Positions 26,447-37,654 of a DNA stretch of 64,000 nt are shown one piece after another (the first letter of the stretch is position 1; each line of letters begins with the position of its first letter). This stretch comes from DASQDN01 sp963844855 (GTDB taxonomy: Bacteria; Acidobacteriota; Terriglobia; Bryobacterales; Bryobacteraceae): NCBI GenBank assembly GCA_963844855.1, contig CAWJQP010000023.1, forward strand, positions 372,001 to 436,000, given 5' to 3'. A program made the position numbers and the translations under genes. The notes under the pieces are model-generated. The model was given only the letters and a program-made list of their open reading frames with translations. It was not told the DNA's origin and did not search any database.

Positions 26447-29153
26447 TTAAAGGCTAGCCAATTTCGCTGCACTGCTTTGCTGGGCGTCGTGCAGTAACGT
26501 GAGGGCGGTTTGACAATCAAATCCCTGAATAGCGTCATTAATCCGGCCGTAATGGTTTGGGAACGCTGCGCGGATCAGGTCCGCATTTTCGTTCATGACA
26601 TCCGCAGCATCACCATCAGATTGATTAAGCAGAGATTCAAGCCGCGCGCACACGGCCCTCACCTGCTCCCAGTCTGGCTCGGCGTGAACCGCTTTTTGGT
26701 GATCGACGGGCAGGGCGTGTTCCAGATCCGTGAACAGCTGTGCAAGCGTTGATTTCCAGAATTGCAAGCTGTCGATCAACCTCCTCAGGAGCCTGCCTTC
26801 CGCCCAGCAAGGACTCGAGTTTGCCCGCCTCTGCGTGCACCTGGAAGGCGCCAAGATTTCCCGCCACGCCCTTGACCGTGTGTGCGAGTCGCTCCGACGT
26901 TTTCCAGTCGCCCGTGCCCAGCGCCTCTTCAATCTGAGCACAAACAGTTCTGTTTCCGGAGATGAATTTCCGCAGCATCCCAAGATAAAACCCACGATTC
27001 CCACCTACGCGCCGCAATCCCTCGTCAAAATGCAGTCCGGGCACATTCAGATCAGGGTTCGCCGGCGTCTCTGGCGCCAGGCCGGCAACGGATGCTTGCT
27101 GAGCGGAAGGTTGCATTCCCATACCATCGCGCCGGCGGACCCATTTCAGCACTGCTTGCCACAACTCCTCGGGCTCGATCGGCTTGCCGAGATGATCGTT
27201 CATTCCGGCGGCAATGCACTTATCTCGATCGCCCTGCATCGCGTTGGCCGTCATCGCCACGATCGGCAGTTCCCGAAACCGCTCGTGCTTGCGAATTTCC
27301 ACCGTTGCAGTTACCCCGTCCATAACGGGCATTTGCATGTCCATGAAAACCAAATCGTAGCTCGCAGTTTGCACCATGTCGACAGCGATCTGACCATTGT
27401 TTGCGACATCGACGACAAAACCGGCGTCTTGAAGCAGTTCGGTCGCCACTTGCTGGTTGATTTCGTTGTCCTCCACCAGCAGGATGCGCGCTCCCCTGAG
27501 TGCCGCGCATGTCCGCGTTCGTGTTAGAGACACGTTCGGATGCTGACTCACGCAACTCCGGCTGCGGCGCCCCTCCAAACACCTGCGCGATGCTGTCAAA
27601 CAGCGCGGATGCGCTGATCGGCTTAATCAGAAAGTCCTCGATGCCGGCCTTTTGAGCGCCTCGAATGGCTTCTTCGCGGCCATAAGCGGTGACCATGATC
27701 AGATGTGGCTGCCTCTGCAACGGAGTATTGCGGGTGCGCCGGGCCATTTCGATGCCGTCCATTTCGGGCATCTGCCAGTCAACCAGAACCAGTTCGTAAG
27801 GCTTTCCCTCTCCGTCAGCCGTCTTCAGGAGATTGAGCGCTGTCGGCCCGTCAGCCGCCATGTCAACGGTGAGGCGCATACTCTCGAGCACGTCGCACAA
27901 CACCTTCCGGGCGGTCTCGTTGTCATCAACCACCAGAACCCGTCTGCCCCGAAGGTCGGAATGCAGTATGCCCGCCCGCGGCTGTCCCAGTGACTTGCCC
28001 AGGCGCGCGGTAAACCAGAACGTCGAACCCTTCCCAAAAGTGCTGTCGACCCCGACGTTTCCGCCCATCAGTTCCGCCAGCTTTTTCGAAATGGCGAGTC
28101 CCAGGCCCGTTCCGCCGTATTTGCGAGTGGTCGAGGCGTCAGCCTGTTGAAAGCTTTGAAACAGCTTGCTTCGCTGCTCATCAGTAAGACCGACACCGGT
28201 GTCTTTGACAGCGAAGTACAAGAGTGACATCATGGTCCGTCTCTTCACGACATCGGATCTGAACGTGAACCTCTCCGTGCTCCGTGAACTTGACCGCGTT
28301 GTTGCAGTAGTTGATCAGGATTTGGCCAAGCCGAAGAGGATCGCCAACCAGGTTACGAGGCACACTGCTGTCGATATCGAACACCAGCTCGAGTCCTTTC
28401 GAGGCGGTTTTCTCCGCAACCAGATTGGCGACGTTCTCCATCACTTTGTCAAGCTGCAATTCAATGTGCTCGACCGAAAGCTTCCCCGCTTCGATTTTGG
28501 AGAAATCAAGGATGTCGTTGATGATGCCAAGAAGGTGCTGCCCTGATGATTGGATCTTGCTGATATAGTCCCGCTGCCGGACTGTCAGATCGGTCTTGAG
28601 CGCGAGATGCGACATGCCAATGATGGCGTTCATCGGCGTGCGAATCTCGTGACTCATGTTCGCAAGGAAGTGTGACTTGGCCTCCGTGGCTTCTTCGGCC
28701 ACTTTTTTCGCTTGAATGAGTTGCTCATTCATCGCCGCCATCTCCCGAAACAGCTCCTCGCGTGATCTCTCCGCGAATGTCTGTTGGATACGCTCCACCT
28801 GTTCGGTAGTGATGACCGTATCTCGAAGGGTGCAGCTGAACTTGAAGGCAGCATGCCCCTGAGTCATGTTCCGCCGGCTCCACAATGCCGATCGTAGGAG
28901 GGCACGCTGGAAGCGGCGTTTTGTTTACAGGGATGAAATGCGCAACCAGCCGGGAGGCTGCGTCATTTTCCAGAAAGAGTTGGACAATCAGGGGTGGCTT
29001 GCTGACGAGGGTGGTAGCGCAGTCGGAAAGCCATGCTGCGCGGGGAATACTTTCCGTAACTGGAGTAATGCTCGACAAGGCATTGACCAGCTTGCGCCTG
29101 AACTCGATGCAGGATCGTTCGTTATCAAGCGTGATGGAGCCTAGTTTGTGCAT
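26447..29153 (-). pseudogene. Hybrid histidine kinase (HisKA-HATPase-REC-REC-Hpt), four frameshifts
   Basis: The reading frame jumps near 28855, 28225, 27510 and 26775, but the joined pieces form one complete BarA-like kinase. An unrecognised N-terminal sensor-like region of about 100 residues is followed by a coiled linker (NEQLIQAKKVAEEATEAKSH) and HisKA with SHEIRTPMN. The HATPase has LINYCNNAVKFTE, DTGVGL and GTGLGLAI. REC1 has VLVVDDNE and LVDWQMPEMDG; REC2 has ILLVEDNEINQQ and DMQMPVMDG. The Hpt domain has ERLAHTVKGVAGNLG. Its ATG overlaps the stop of the phosphatase gene (TGATG), so it belongs to the Rsb-like operon. Every catalytic motif is intact, which argues for sequence errors over true decay. 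No output regulator is encoded nearby. Confidence 0.8.
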
Positions 29154-30236
29154 CACAGGCATCTGACCACTACGCACGACGCATCGTCTGTGGCTTTCCC
29201 GGCCTCGAGTATCACTTTCTCCGCTATCTCGCTGGCCGGCAGAACTGAACCACGAAGCAGGGAAGTGCTCCTGGAACTTTCGGAAACGCCATCGGAGGCG
29301 ACCACGATCACGTCCCCCGCTGAAACTCCGACCGCCTGTGGAAGAATACCCGGCATTCGCTCACCGACGATGCCATCGCGTGACACACCTCGCCAGGAAC
29401 GCGCGCCGAGCACACGGATGTGAACATTGCCGATTCCGGCGTAGGTAAGCCGGTGGCTCGCGCAGTCGAGAAAGGCCAGTCCTACCGCTGCGCCGCGCGT
29501 TCCCGCCGCATGTTTGTGAAGCACCCGCAGGAGGGCTTCCGGACTGGACGATTGGGGACTGGACGATTGCTCCTCCGCGATGACCTGGCTGAGCCGTTGC
29601 GCCACGCGAATGCGCCTCCGATCCGTGTCCGGATCCATCGATAATGCCGAACAGCAGCCCTGAATCAAGCGCGCGCAGAACCGCAACATCGCCACTGACA
29701 CTCTCACCCGGATACGGCCGGACTCTCTGCGCATACTCGATGTCCATCAGTGGTCGCTGTTCGGTTCGCGGCCATCGGCCGGAAGCGCGCTGCCGATCGG
29801 ACACAGAAAAATTGTCCAGCCATTTGCTCGCGACGACTTTGGTTCCGCGCCCGACGCCGGTCTCCACGTTCATCGTCGACATGATGCGGCGCACCGCAGG
29901 AAGCCCCAAGCCTAAGGTTTCAGCGGTGCTGTAGCCATCTTGCATGGCTAGTTCCAGATCTCGAATGCCCGGACCGTTGTCTTGCGCTACCACCTGAATC
30001 GCATCATGGCCGCTGTCAACTACTCTTGCCAGCGAAACTGTCCCCTTACCGGCAAACTTCAAAATATTGGTGCCCAATTCCGATACGACTGTGCAGATCA
30101 GGACCCGGTCCTGCAGGGCCAAATCGCTCATGAGTGGCAGCGACCGTGTCATGGCAACCGCAACGTGCAGTCCGGCCATGCTCTCCAGGTTGAAGGTGAT
30201 GGAATCAGGACGATCCGTGGTATCGGCCATATTCAC
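29153..30236 (-). CDS. RsbT-like kinase fused to RsbX/PP2C-like phosphatase (one frameshift)
   Basis: The first half (residues 1-140) is a GHKL ATPase of the RsbT/RsbW type: VVSELGTNILKFAGKG as N-box, QDNGPGIRD as G1 and ETLGLGLPAVRRIM as G2. The second half is a PP2C/SpoIIE-type phosphatase: DVAVLRALDSGLLFGIIDG, LTYAGIGNVHIRVLG, VIVVASDGVSES and ATDDASCVVVRC. The frame shifts once near 29630, within the phosphatase domain. In partner switching, RsbT-type kinases phosphorylate the STAS protein and RsbX-type phosphatases reverse this, so the fusion puts opposite activities in one chain. It overlaps the STAS gene upstream. The start is GTG 30236 or ATG 30230. Confidence 0.78.
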
Positions 30237-30654
30237 TAGGCGTCCGTGCCATGTATTCGAAGCGCTTCATCAAGCCCAGGTAGCAGTCAATACCGTCGGT
30301 GTCCGCTTGAACGTCCGCAAGGTACAGCACGACGCCAACCGAGAGGCTTACGATCGCCGTTTCCGTACCGAGCAGCCTTACCGACGCGAGAAGCTTGCGA
30401 ATCCGGTTGTACTCGAGCAAATTCATGACATCGATTGCGGAGAAGTCAAGCACCAGCGCCTTGAACTTACTCGTGGTGATTCGGTCGAGGACCGCCTGAC
30501 GCATCGACTCAAACTGTGCGGAGCCCATATCGGCTTGCATCGTTACGACCAGCACACCCTGAGTGGCTGTTATAGCAACGGTCGACTCAGCGGCAGGAGG
30601 CGCGCATAGTCTAACCCGCAGCCGCCCGTGTCTTTCCGTCATTAGTGTCGCCAT
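30205..30654 (-). CDS. STAS-domain protein (RsbS-like antagonist)
   Basis: The 149-residue protein starts at ATG 30654, preceded by GGAGTGCAA and lying inside the end of the previous gene. The STAS fold is visible from about residue 28: GVLVVTMQADMG, then KALVLDFSAIDVMNLLEYNR. The second has the loop where RsbS is phosphorylated by RsbT; the Ser is not in the usual position, since MNLLEYN replaces the common DSxG-type loop. VSLSVGVVLYLADVQADTDG follows. It overlaps both neighbours, as expected for a tightly coupled signalling operon. By analogy it sequesters the RsbT-like kinase until the sensor complex is activated. Confidence 0.75.
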   Translation of the reverse strand: MATLMTERHGRLRVRLCAPPAAESTVAITATQGVLVVTMQADMGSAQFESMRQAVLDRITTSKFKALVLDFSAIDVMNLLEYNRIRKLLASVRLLGTETAIVSLSVGVVLYLADVQADTDGIDCYLGLMKRFEYMARTPSEYGRYHGSS

Positions 30655-31868
30655 TTGCACTCCGTTTGCCGCCGAACGTGTCGCCGATGATCGTCAGTGC
30701 TGTTTCGAACGCATCTCTTAAGGTCGCGGTAGTGCGTATCGATTCGACATCGACGCCGAGTTCCACAATCGTGTGTGCGATCGCCGGAGACAATCCGGAG
30801 ACAATGGCATGACAACCCATCAACCTGGTTGCCTTCGTGATCTTTATCAGTTGATTGGCTACCGCCGTATCGACCGTCGCCACTCCGCTGATATCGAGGA
30901 CAAATACCTTCGCGCGCGCCTCCGAGATCATGCTGAGAGATTTTTTCATGATGTCTGCGGCGCGCATCGAATCGAGAACCCCAACGAGCGGAAGCAGGAG
31001 GATGCCCTCCCAGATCGGTGTCACCGGGGTAGACATCATTTGGACGGCACGATCGAGTTCGTTTCGCACACGCTCCGCTTCGCGTGCGGCACGTAGCGCG
31101 GCGTCAAGTTCTGCAGCCTGTTGGATCTGCGCGGTGATGTCGTACGCGAATTTGACTACCTTTACAGGCCTTCCTCTGAGATCCAGGATCGGCGAGTAGG
31201 TGGCTTGGAGCCAGACTGACTCGCGCGTCTTGGTCAAACGTTCGAAACGGCCGCAATGAAACTTCCCGCGCGCGAGATCGAGCCAGAACTCCGTGTACTC
31301 CGCTAGAACCGCCGAATTCGGGGCTGACGAAGATGCGGTGGTGCTTACCTTCGATCTCGTGACTCTCATACCCCATGAGGTCAAGGAATACGTCGTTTGC
31401 TCGAAGAATCGTGCCATCGATGTTGAACTCGATGACAGCCATCGATTTCTCGATGGCTTCGATCTTGGCAGTGTCATTTGCTCTTGCGCGCCTCTGCTCC
31501 GTGACGTCGGTCGCCAACTTGACGACCTTCTCCGTTTCGCCTTCGTCATTCGGCACCGGGGTGTAAGTTGCCTGCAGCCAGACCTCGCGTCCGCCCTTGC
31601 CCACACGCATGTACTCCGCTGTCTTGTACTCTCCTCGCTTGAGCCCTTCCCAGAAATGGGAGTACTCACTGGAATGGGCGTAGTCCGAATCGACAAATAT
31701 GCGGTGATGCTTGCCCCGAATCTCATCGAGCGTGTATCCCATGCAATCGAGGAACAGATCATTGGCATTGATGATTTCTCCATCTGGTGTAAATTCGATC
31801 CATGCCTGGGAGCGATCAATTGCGCGGAGTAACACCGCTGATTCGTTTTTGTCTGGAACGGGAGCCAT
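30611..31868 (-). CDS. PAS-PAS-STAS sensor (RsbR-like, one frameshift)
   Basis: The start is ATG 31868, with AGAGAGGTATTTTC upstream. Two PAS domains repeat the same wording: SQAWIEFTPDGEIINAND with FLDCMGYTLDEIRGKHHR, and MAVIEFNIDGTILRAND with LMGYESHEIEGKHHRIFV. Both are followed by the C-terminal motif VWLQATY. The frame shifts near 31315, inside the second PAS. A STAS domain ends the protein (TPIWEGILLLPLVGVLDSMR, VFVLDISGVATVDTAVANQL), including the Asp-Thr phospho-loop typical of RsbR paralogues. It heads the operon with the STAS protein, kinase-phosphatase and hybrid kinase. The paired PAS resemble haem- or flavin-binding oxygen/redox sensors, but the ligand is not evident. Confidence 0.8.
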
Positions 31869-32634
31869 GAAAATACCTCTCTGGGCGAGTGGCTGAGCTA
31901 TCCATGCGCCCGGTCTGAACGTTTCCGCCGATGCTACGAACCTCGGCGCCGGTGTTGCAGAGAATAGCACGCGGCCTTTAGCCACTCAGCGCTTTGTCGC
32001 CGTGACCTGCAGCGAGTGATAGAACTATGACGTCTGCTGGCCTGGAAAGGATGTAAGTTCTTCCAGAGAGGTTCCAAGAAAAACGATCCGTAGTTCGCGC
32101 AACCTCTGATATTGTTGGTAGGTATAGGGTTGTCCCTGATTCAGCAACGGTCGTTCGACTGGCTTCTCACGGGGCTTCTAGCCGGGCTTCAGACTGGTGT
32201 CAGTCCTGCGCGGGCGGCTGGTTAGTTCGCGCCAGTGGTTCCTGGCTCGGAACCACGCCTCAGCGAGGTGGGTATCCAACTCCTGCTCCGCCGGGAATGC
32301 AGATCACCGGTGTACAACGTCGAGCACTTCGCAGGCGTGGTCAATCACCATCGATCTTAGTTCGATCCTCGGGACGCGAGCAAGAAAGTGAACCTGTCGG
32401 ACCGTTCACAATCTCGTCGGCAGGGGTCTAATCCAGACAAATTCAGCCCAATTGCTTGCAGGTGTGTGACCCGTTAGGAATCTCCTTCGCCTGGATCATC
32501 TCCTGCATGCGGCCTGCGATACGCGAACTCGCGCCGTTCGTTTCAGCTCCGAGAACGGACAGGAAGCAGATTGAAGCGATTAACCATTTGCTCAGTTGCA
32601 GTCGCAGTTAGTCTATCGCTTCGCAATAGCTACG
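31869..32634 (-). other. Gap with a signal-peptide-like coding remnant
   Basis: Most of these 766 bases show no gene. On the minus strand, 32443-32607 reads as a possible signal peptide (LSKWLIASICFLSVLGAETN) followed by about 30 polar residues to a TGA, but there is no ATG, GTG or TTG start in frame. It begins 28 bases after the end of the TonB receptor remnant, so it may be a further damaged gene of that operon. The PAS-PAS-STAS promoter must lie close to 31869. Confidence 0.3.
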
Positions 32635-35600
32635 TCAGAATACAAGCCGTAGACCGAGCTGAATGTTGCGCGGGCTCGTGCCGATGAGAATCTTTCCGAA
32701 CTGCGGAGCGTTCACAGTGACGCTAGACCCGTTGCCGAGGCTGAGGGCTGGGGTATTGAAAAGGTTGTAGAACTCAGCCCGGAACTGCGCCATCCACCGC
32801 TCGCCAAATCTCTGATTTCGAAACAGAGAAATATCGAAATTCTTTCGACCTGGGTCTCGAAGTTTCGGTTGTGTCAGGGAGTCATTCGGCAATGTAAACT
32901 GCGGCGCTATTGAGAAGGCGCTCGTATCGAACCAGAGATCCGTCGTTCGTTCTGAGCTCGGCAGTACGGGGTCCTTCGACCGGTTCGCCCTTCCTACGTT
33001 GAGTGCAAAGTCGAGCAGGCCAGTAGTGTCGGATGCCGCGATGCGCAGCGGAATTCCTTTTTGGAAAACCGTTATCCCGCTGAACTGCCAGTTACCCACG
33101 ATCTGGCCCAACCAACCTGTCGAAAGATAAGGTTTCTTATAGCCGAACGGCAGCTCATAGAGGAAGCTGAAAACCAGCCGTTGCGGGACATCATTGGACT
33201 CGAGTGACCGGCTGTAGTTCGGATTGTACAGCGCGTTTTGAGGACCTCGCTCACCGCTCGCCGATTCGAACGAGTTGGTTATGGTCTTGGACTTGGTGTA
33301 GGCGGCCGAGAACTGAAGGCCGTTACTGTACTGTTTGTCCAGCCGCATCAGCAAGCCGTGGTAGTGGGCATCGCCGTAACCGTCGCGCGGGACCAGGAAC
33401 TGCAAATACTGCGGATAGGGTCGCAGGAGGTGGCGTCGCTCCACCGTCGGAAAACTCAATGTGCCTGACTTGATCTTGCCGAAGAAGGGATTCGGAACCT
33501 GTTCGAGGAGAGTCGAACCGAGCGGAAGGATCTCAGGACTGTTCTGATTATAGAAGCGGTTCTGCGCTACGTGAAGCGTCTTGCTACCAACGTAGCCAAT
33601 CTCGAACAACAGCGTCGGGCGAATCATGTGCTGTATATTCGCCGTCCAGTTGTAAACAACACCCATGGGGTGGTTGCGATTGTATGTGCGAAGATTTTGG
33701 CCGGCGAACGTTTCCGTGCGGCTTGGCGTGGTCAGGTAACCAGCCGCGAAAGGATTCGACCATGAGCCACCAACGGGCGGAGTGTTCGGAATCGGATTGG
33801 GCGGACCCAGAATCGCTTCGTTCAGAATGTATTCGCCGTTTCCCCAATCGGATGTGCCCGCGTTCAAAGTGTCGTTCGGAGCATAGAAGATAGCTCCGCC
33901 GGCGCGAACTACTGTATTCGCCGTTGCCTTGTAAGCCAATCCGATGCGAGGGCTCCAGTTATCCTTTTGAGGATCGTAGATGTACTGGCCCGGCTCCAGG
34001 CGCACGTACGTTCCTTTCGCGCCTGTTATCGGTTCGGTGGCGTTGAAATCGAAATATCCGACACGGCCCCACTTCTCAGCCCACGGTGTTGTGTATTCGT
34101 ATCGCAAACCAAGGTTCGCGGTCAGCTTGCTAGTGATCTGTATGTCGTCCTGGAAATAGAAACCGGAGTAGCGGCCGTAGATCCTCAAGGAGGGGCCGAA
34201 ACTCAAATTTCCGGAAATCGGAACGCCCAGCAGCATGCTTGCAATGCCGCTGCCGCTGCTTGAGCTTCTTTGCGATGGATCCGGACCTTGTGTGTAGACG
34301 CGGTCAAAGAAGTAGCGGCTGGCAGGAGCAATCGTGTTAAAAGTCGAGAGGCGTAAAGACTGCAAGATCCACTCCCATCTTGAATTTATGCCGATTCTTT
34401 AGAAATGTCAGATGATACTGAAGCTGATACGTGTCCTGCGGCGTGTAGTTCTTTCCTGCACCGGCCAAGTCGCCAACCTCAGCAGAACTGCCGCCAGTGA
34501 CTGACGAGCCCGTGCCGACGGTATATTGCGAAACGCTGATGGTCGGGAACGTTTTGTACTGGACGTCTTTCGCAAGACTCTGGGGAAATCCTAGCGTTGA
34601 AATGTCGAATCCTTCGTGATCCCACGAGTCGTTATAGCCGAAACGCGTGTAGCTCACGCGCAGTTCGCCCAGAAGCGACGGCGTAAAGGTCGAAGTCAGG
34701 CTGATCAGACCGCTACGGCGAGGATTGTCGGAAACACATTGCGCCGGAAAAGCTTGGTTTTCTTCGCCCAGCCCTCGGGTGGACGCATCTGTGTCCGCCC
34801 AAAGGACTCTCCCAAACAAGCGATGTCTCTCTGTAAGCGAATGGTCCAATCGCCCGACCCACGTGTATGTGTCCGACACTCGCTTGCCTGTCCGAAAGTA
34901 GTTATTAAAAGCGTCGGACCTTCGCCGGGGCGGTTGGAGTTGGGCCAATAGTTCAACACGTTTTTAGAAATCGGGATTGATCCGGTCGGCAGGAATGCGG
35001 TTTCCTGGGAATGGATCGCGCGAGATATCTGCCGGGATTGTTGGGATCCGGACGGGTTGTCGTCGGATCGAAGATTGTTACAGTTCCGGCCAGAGCTATC
35101 CAGCGTCTGCGAGAAATCTCCTACTGACGCTGTAAGGGCAGTGGGAACAGTGGAGACGAAATCGATGGGTGTTCCCTGCCTTTTGCTTCATAGTTCATGA
35201 AGAAAAACGTCCGGTCCCGAATGAGGCGTACCGCCAAACGCCGCGCCATACTCGTTACGCTGGAACAGATTTCTGTTTTACGCCAGTGCGATTGTTCTGC
35301 CAACTATTGGCATTGAGGTGGTCATTGCGAAGGAATTCATATATCGACGCCGTGGAAGCTGATTAGTCCCGGACTTCGTGACCAGGTTTACGACTCCTCC
35401 CGCGGCGCGGCCATACTCCGCCGGGTAGGTGGCGGTATCGACACGAAACTCTGAAACGGACTCGATCGGTAGCGTAAAGGAAGATTCCGTATAGATCGGA
35501 GCACGACTTTCGCCCCCATCGGTAAGCACGCCATTTTGAGTTTGCATACCCCCGCCATTTTGACTTCGTAGGTTTCGCCGCTGCCCGTTACCGTCTCGCC

Positions 35601-36107
35601 GGCCGGGAGGTTGAACTCCTGGAATGACGACATTAATTGCATCGCGCTACGGCCGAGAACGGGCAACTCCGCGATCTGCCTCGTCTGCATGACCTTGCCG
35701 AGGGAAGTGCTTTGGGACTCTAGCTGGACGGCTGTGGCCGTAACTTCAACTGCCTCCGACACCGAGCCTAACTCGAGCTAACGTTGAAAGTCGCCGTGAG
35801 ACCAACAGCAAGAGGAATATTCGAGATCACTGATGGACGAAAGCCGCCGTACTCGCACGCGAAGCTCGTATTGCCCTGGGTTCAGCGCCGGGAGATAGTA
35901 GATGCCGGCGGAGTTTGTCTTTGTTCGAGTGAAGATATTCGTACCCGTGTTGCGAATAGCAACTTCGGCGCCAACCACGATCTGTGCGCTAGGGATCGGT
36001 CACTACGCCAGTGACAGTCGCTCGTTCGCCCTGACGGGAACAGAGGAAGGGGAAAAGCAGAACACCTGCACGAGAAGCGCAGGAACATTGGTCTTTACGT
36101 TAGACAT
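32635..36107 (-). pseudogene. Oar-like TonB-dependent receptor, many frameshifts
   Basis: The gene starts at ATG 36107 with a perfect GGAGGT site. Pieces in different frames line up as one receptor. A signal is followed by a carboxypeptidase-regulatory domain (VVGAEVAIRNTGTNIFTRTK, SAGIYYLPALNPGQYELRV). The plug has ELPVLGRSAMQLM and EYGRAAGGVVNLVTKSGTN. The barrel begins near 35100 and is intact from about 34365 to the C-terminal aromatic (NIQLGLRLVF at 32635). Shifts are needed near 36010, 35970, 35770, 35550, 35320, 35110 and 34350. The N-terminal third is far more damaged than the rest, so genuine decay cannot be ruled out, but the domains are all present. It would import a large ligand across the outer membrane. 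Confidence 0.78.
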
Positions 36108-36310
36108 TGGATACCTCCGCGACGCAAAGCAGCGGTCACAACTTATCGCAAATGGCGCGCTGATTTGGGAAAAGCCAAGCAGAAACAATGGCCGTTTCAG
36201 GACGCAACGGCGCATCGTTTCAGCGCGTTTCCGCTGCAGTGGATGTAGTTTATTTGCCGCACACGGAGTGTCAAGGTTTTTTCTAATGCTCTTGCCGTAT
36301 GTGTTTGCGG

Positions 36311-37408
36311 TCAGGCCTGCACACCAGCAGCCCGCATAATGGCTTTGATGTGTCCCACCGCATACGCCCAACCTATTCGTGAGCCCTCGTCGCCCGGGAT
36401 TCGCGGGACGTGGTCCGGATAGATCATGTTCGAATACCCCACTTCGACAAACGCCTTCATCGCGGCGAGCATATCGATTTGGCCTTCATCCAGATACACT
36501 TCCGTGTACTTCAACCGAGGAACATTCATAATCACATTACTGAAAATGAACATGATTAATCTGCTTGCGCTTTCCGAAATAGCGGATGATCTCCACGGGA
36601 TCGTGTCCCATCTCACGCGTCACTCCGGTATCCAGCGTGATCCGTTCGCTGGACTCTTCACGATATCCACGAAACGCTTCAGCCCTTCGATACTGCCCAG
36701 AATCTGTGCCACCCCTCGGAACATCGGGACAGGAGGATCATTGGGGTGAACGGCCATTCTGCACGCCGGCCTTCTCAGCCACCGGTATCACGGCTTTAAG
36801 GAAATATGTGTATCGTGCCCACAAGTCTTCTTCCGAGTGTTCCCCAACGTCGGAAAAGATGCGAGATCCTTGTTTCGGTCGGCGTCGTGCGCCGCATAGA
36901 CTGATCCACCACGGCCCTCGGACGTCGTATATCCGCCCATTGCACGAAGTCCGTAGAAGTTGTATTCGACGACAGGTATTCCCACACGTCCCGCAACACG
37001 AATCGACTCCTGCACTCTCTCGATTGCTGCGTCCCGACCTGGACGTCCGAGAATCACCTCGCGAAAGTCGTGCAGCATCATAATGCCGATATGCAGACCG
37101 AAGGACTCTACACGGTCTTTGATTTTGCGGATCTGAGCGTCCGTCCATGGACCGGAGGTATTCGCCGTATCGTTTGCCTGGGCGATAACGCGACCCTCAG
37201 GAGAGTACGTTGGAGCTCCCGGTCCGCCCATCGTAAGCCACTGCACACCCATTTGCTTGACGAAGTTCAAACCGGAGTCAGTTAATCCAAATGCTGGCAT
37301 AGAGAGCCGCATAGTGCCTGCTGCTGCGGCCGGTTGCGCCGAGCTGATAGCCGCGAGTGGCGCCACGCCGGCAGCGCCGAGAAAGGCGCGTCTTGGTAAC
37401 AGGGGCAT
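36311..37408 (-). pseudogene. Mannonate-dehydratase-like TIM-barrel protein, Tat-exported, frameshifted
   Basis: The N-terminus is a Tat signal (LLPRRAFLGAAGVAPLAAIS). The barrel reads in pieces: LNFVKQMGVQWLTMGGPGAP, VAGRVGIPVVEYNFYGLRAMG, DLWARYTYFLKAVIPVAEKA, AVHPNDPPVPMFRGVAQIL, TLDTGVTREMGHDPVEIIRY and EVYLDEGQIDMLAAMKAFVE. The HPNDPP segment and the order of motifs match UxuA-type mannonate dehydratase and sugar-phosphate isomerase/epimerase relatives, though metal-site details are obscured by shifts. These lie near 36880, 36740, 36620 and 36570. It lies upstream of the TonB receptor on the same strand, paralleling the receptor/dehydratase arrangement at 553-6178, so both loci may handle hexuronic or aldonic acids. 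Confidence 0.7.
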
Positions 37409-37654
37409 GGGGATAGCATATGCGATGTGTATCCGACGACGTCAACTCCGAACTGATCGAAATCCACATACAATCGTCCGTTGTATATGAAGTGCGCAAT
37501 CTCCTTCATACTGTTCTTGACGGTCACATCGGCGGCCTCGCAGGATTGCGATCGTTTGAAAATCTCAAACTTCCCGTCGCACAATCACTGGTGACGGGAA
37601 CGGTACAATCGTTCATCAAGAACGGTTCCGTCCAGTCGCCATCGCAGTTGAGTT

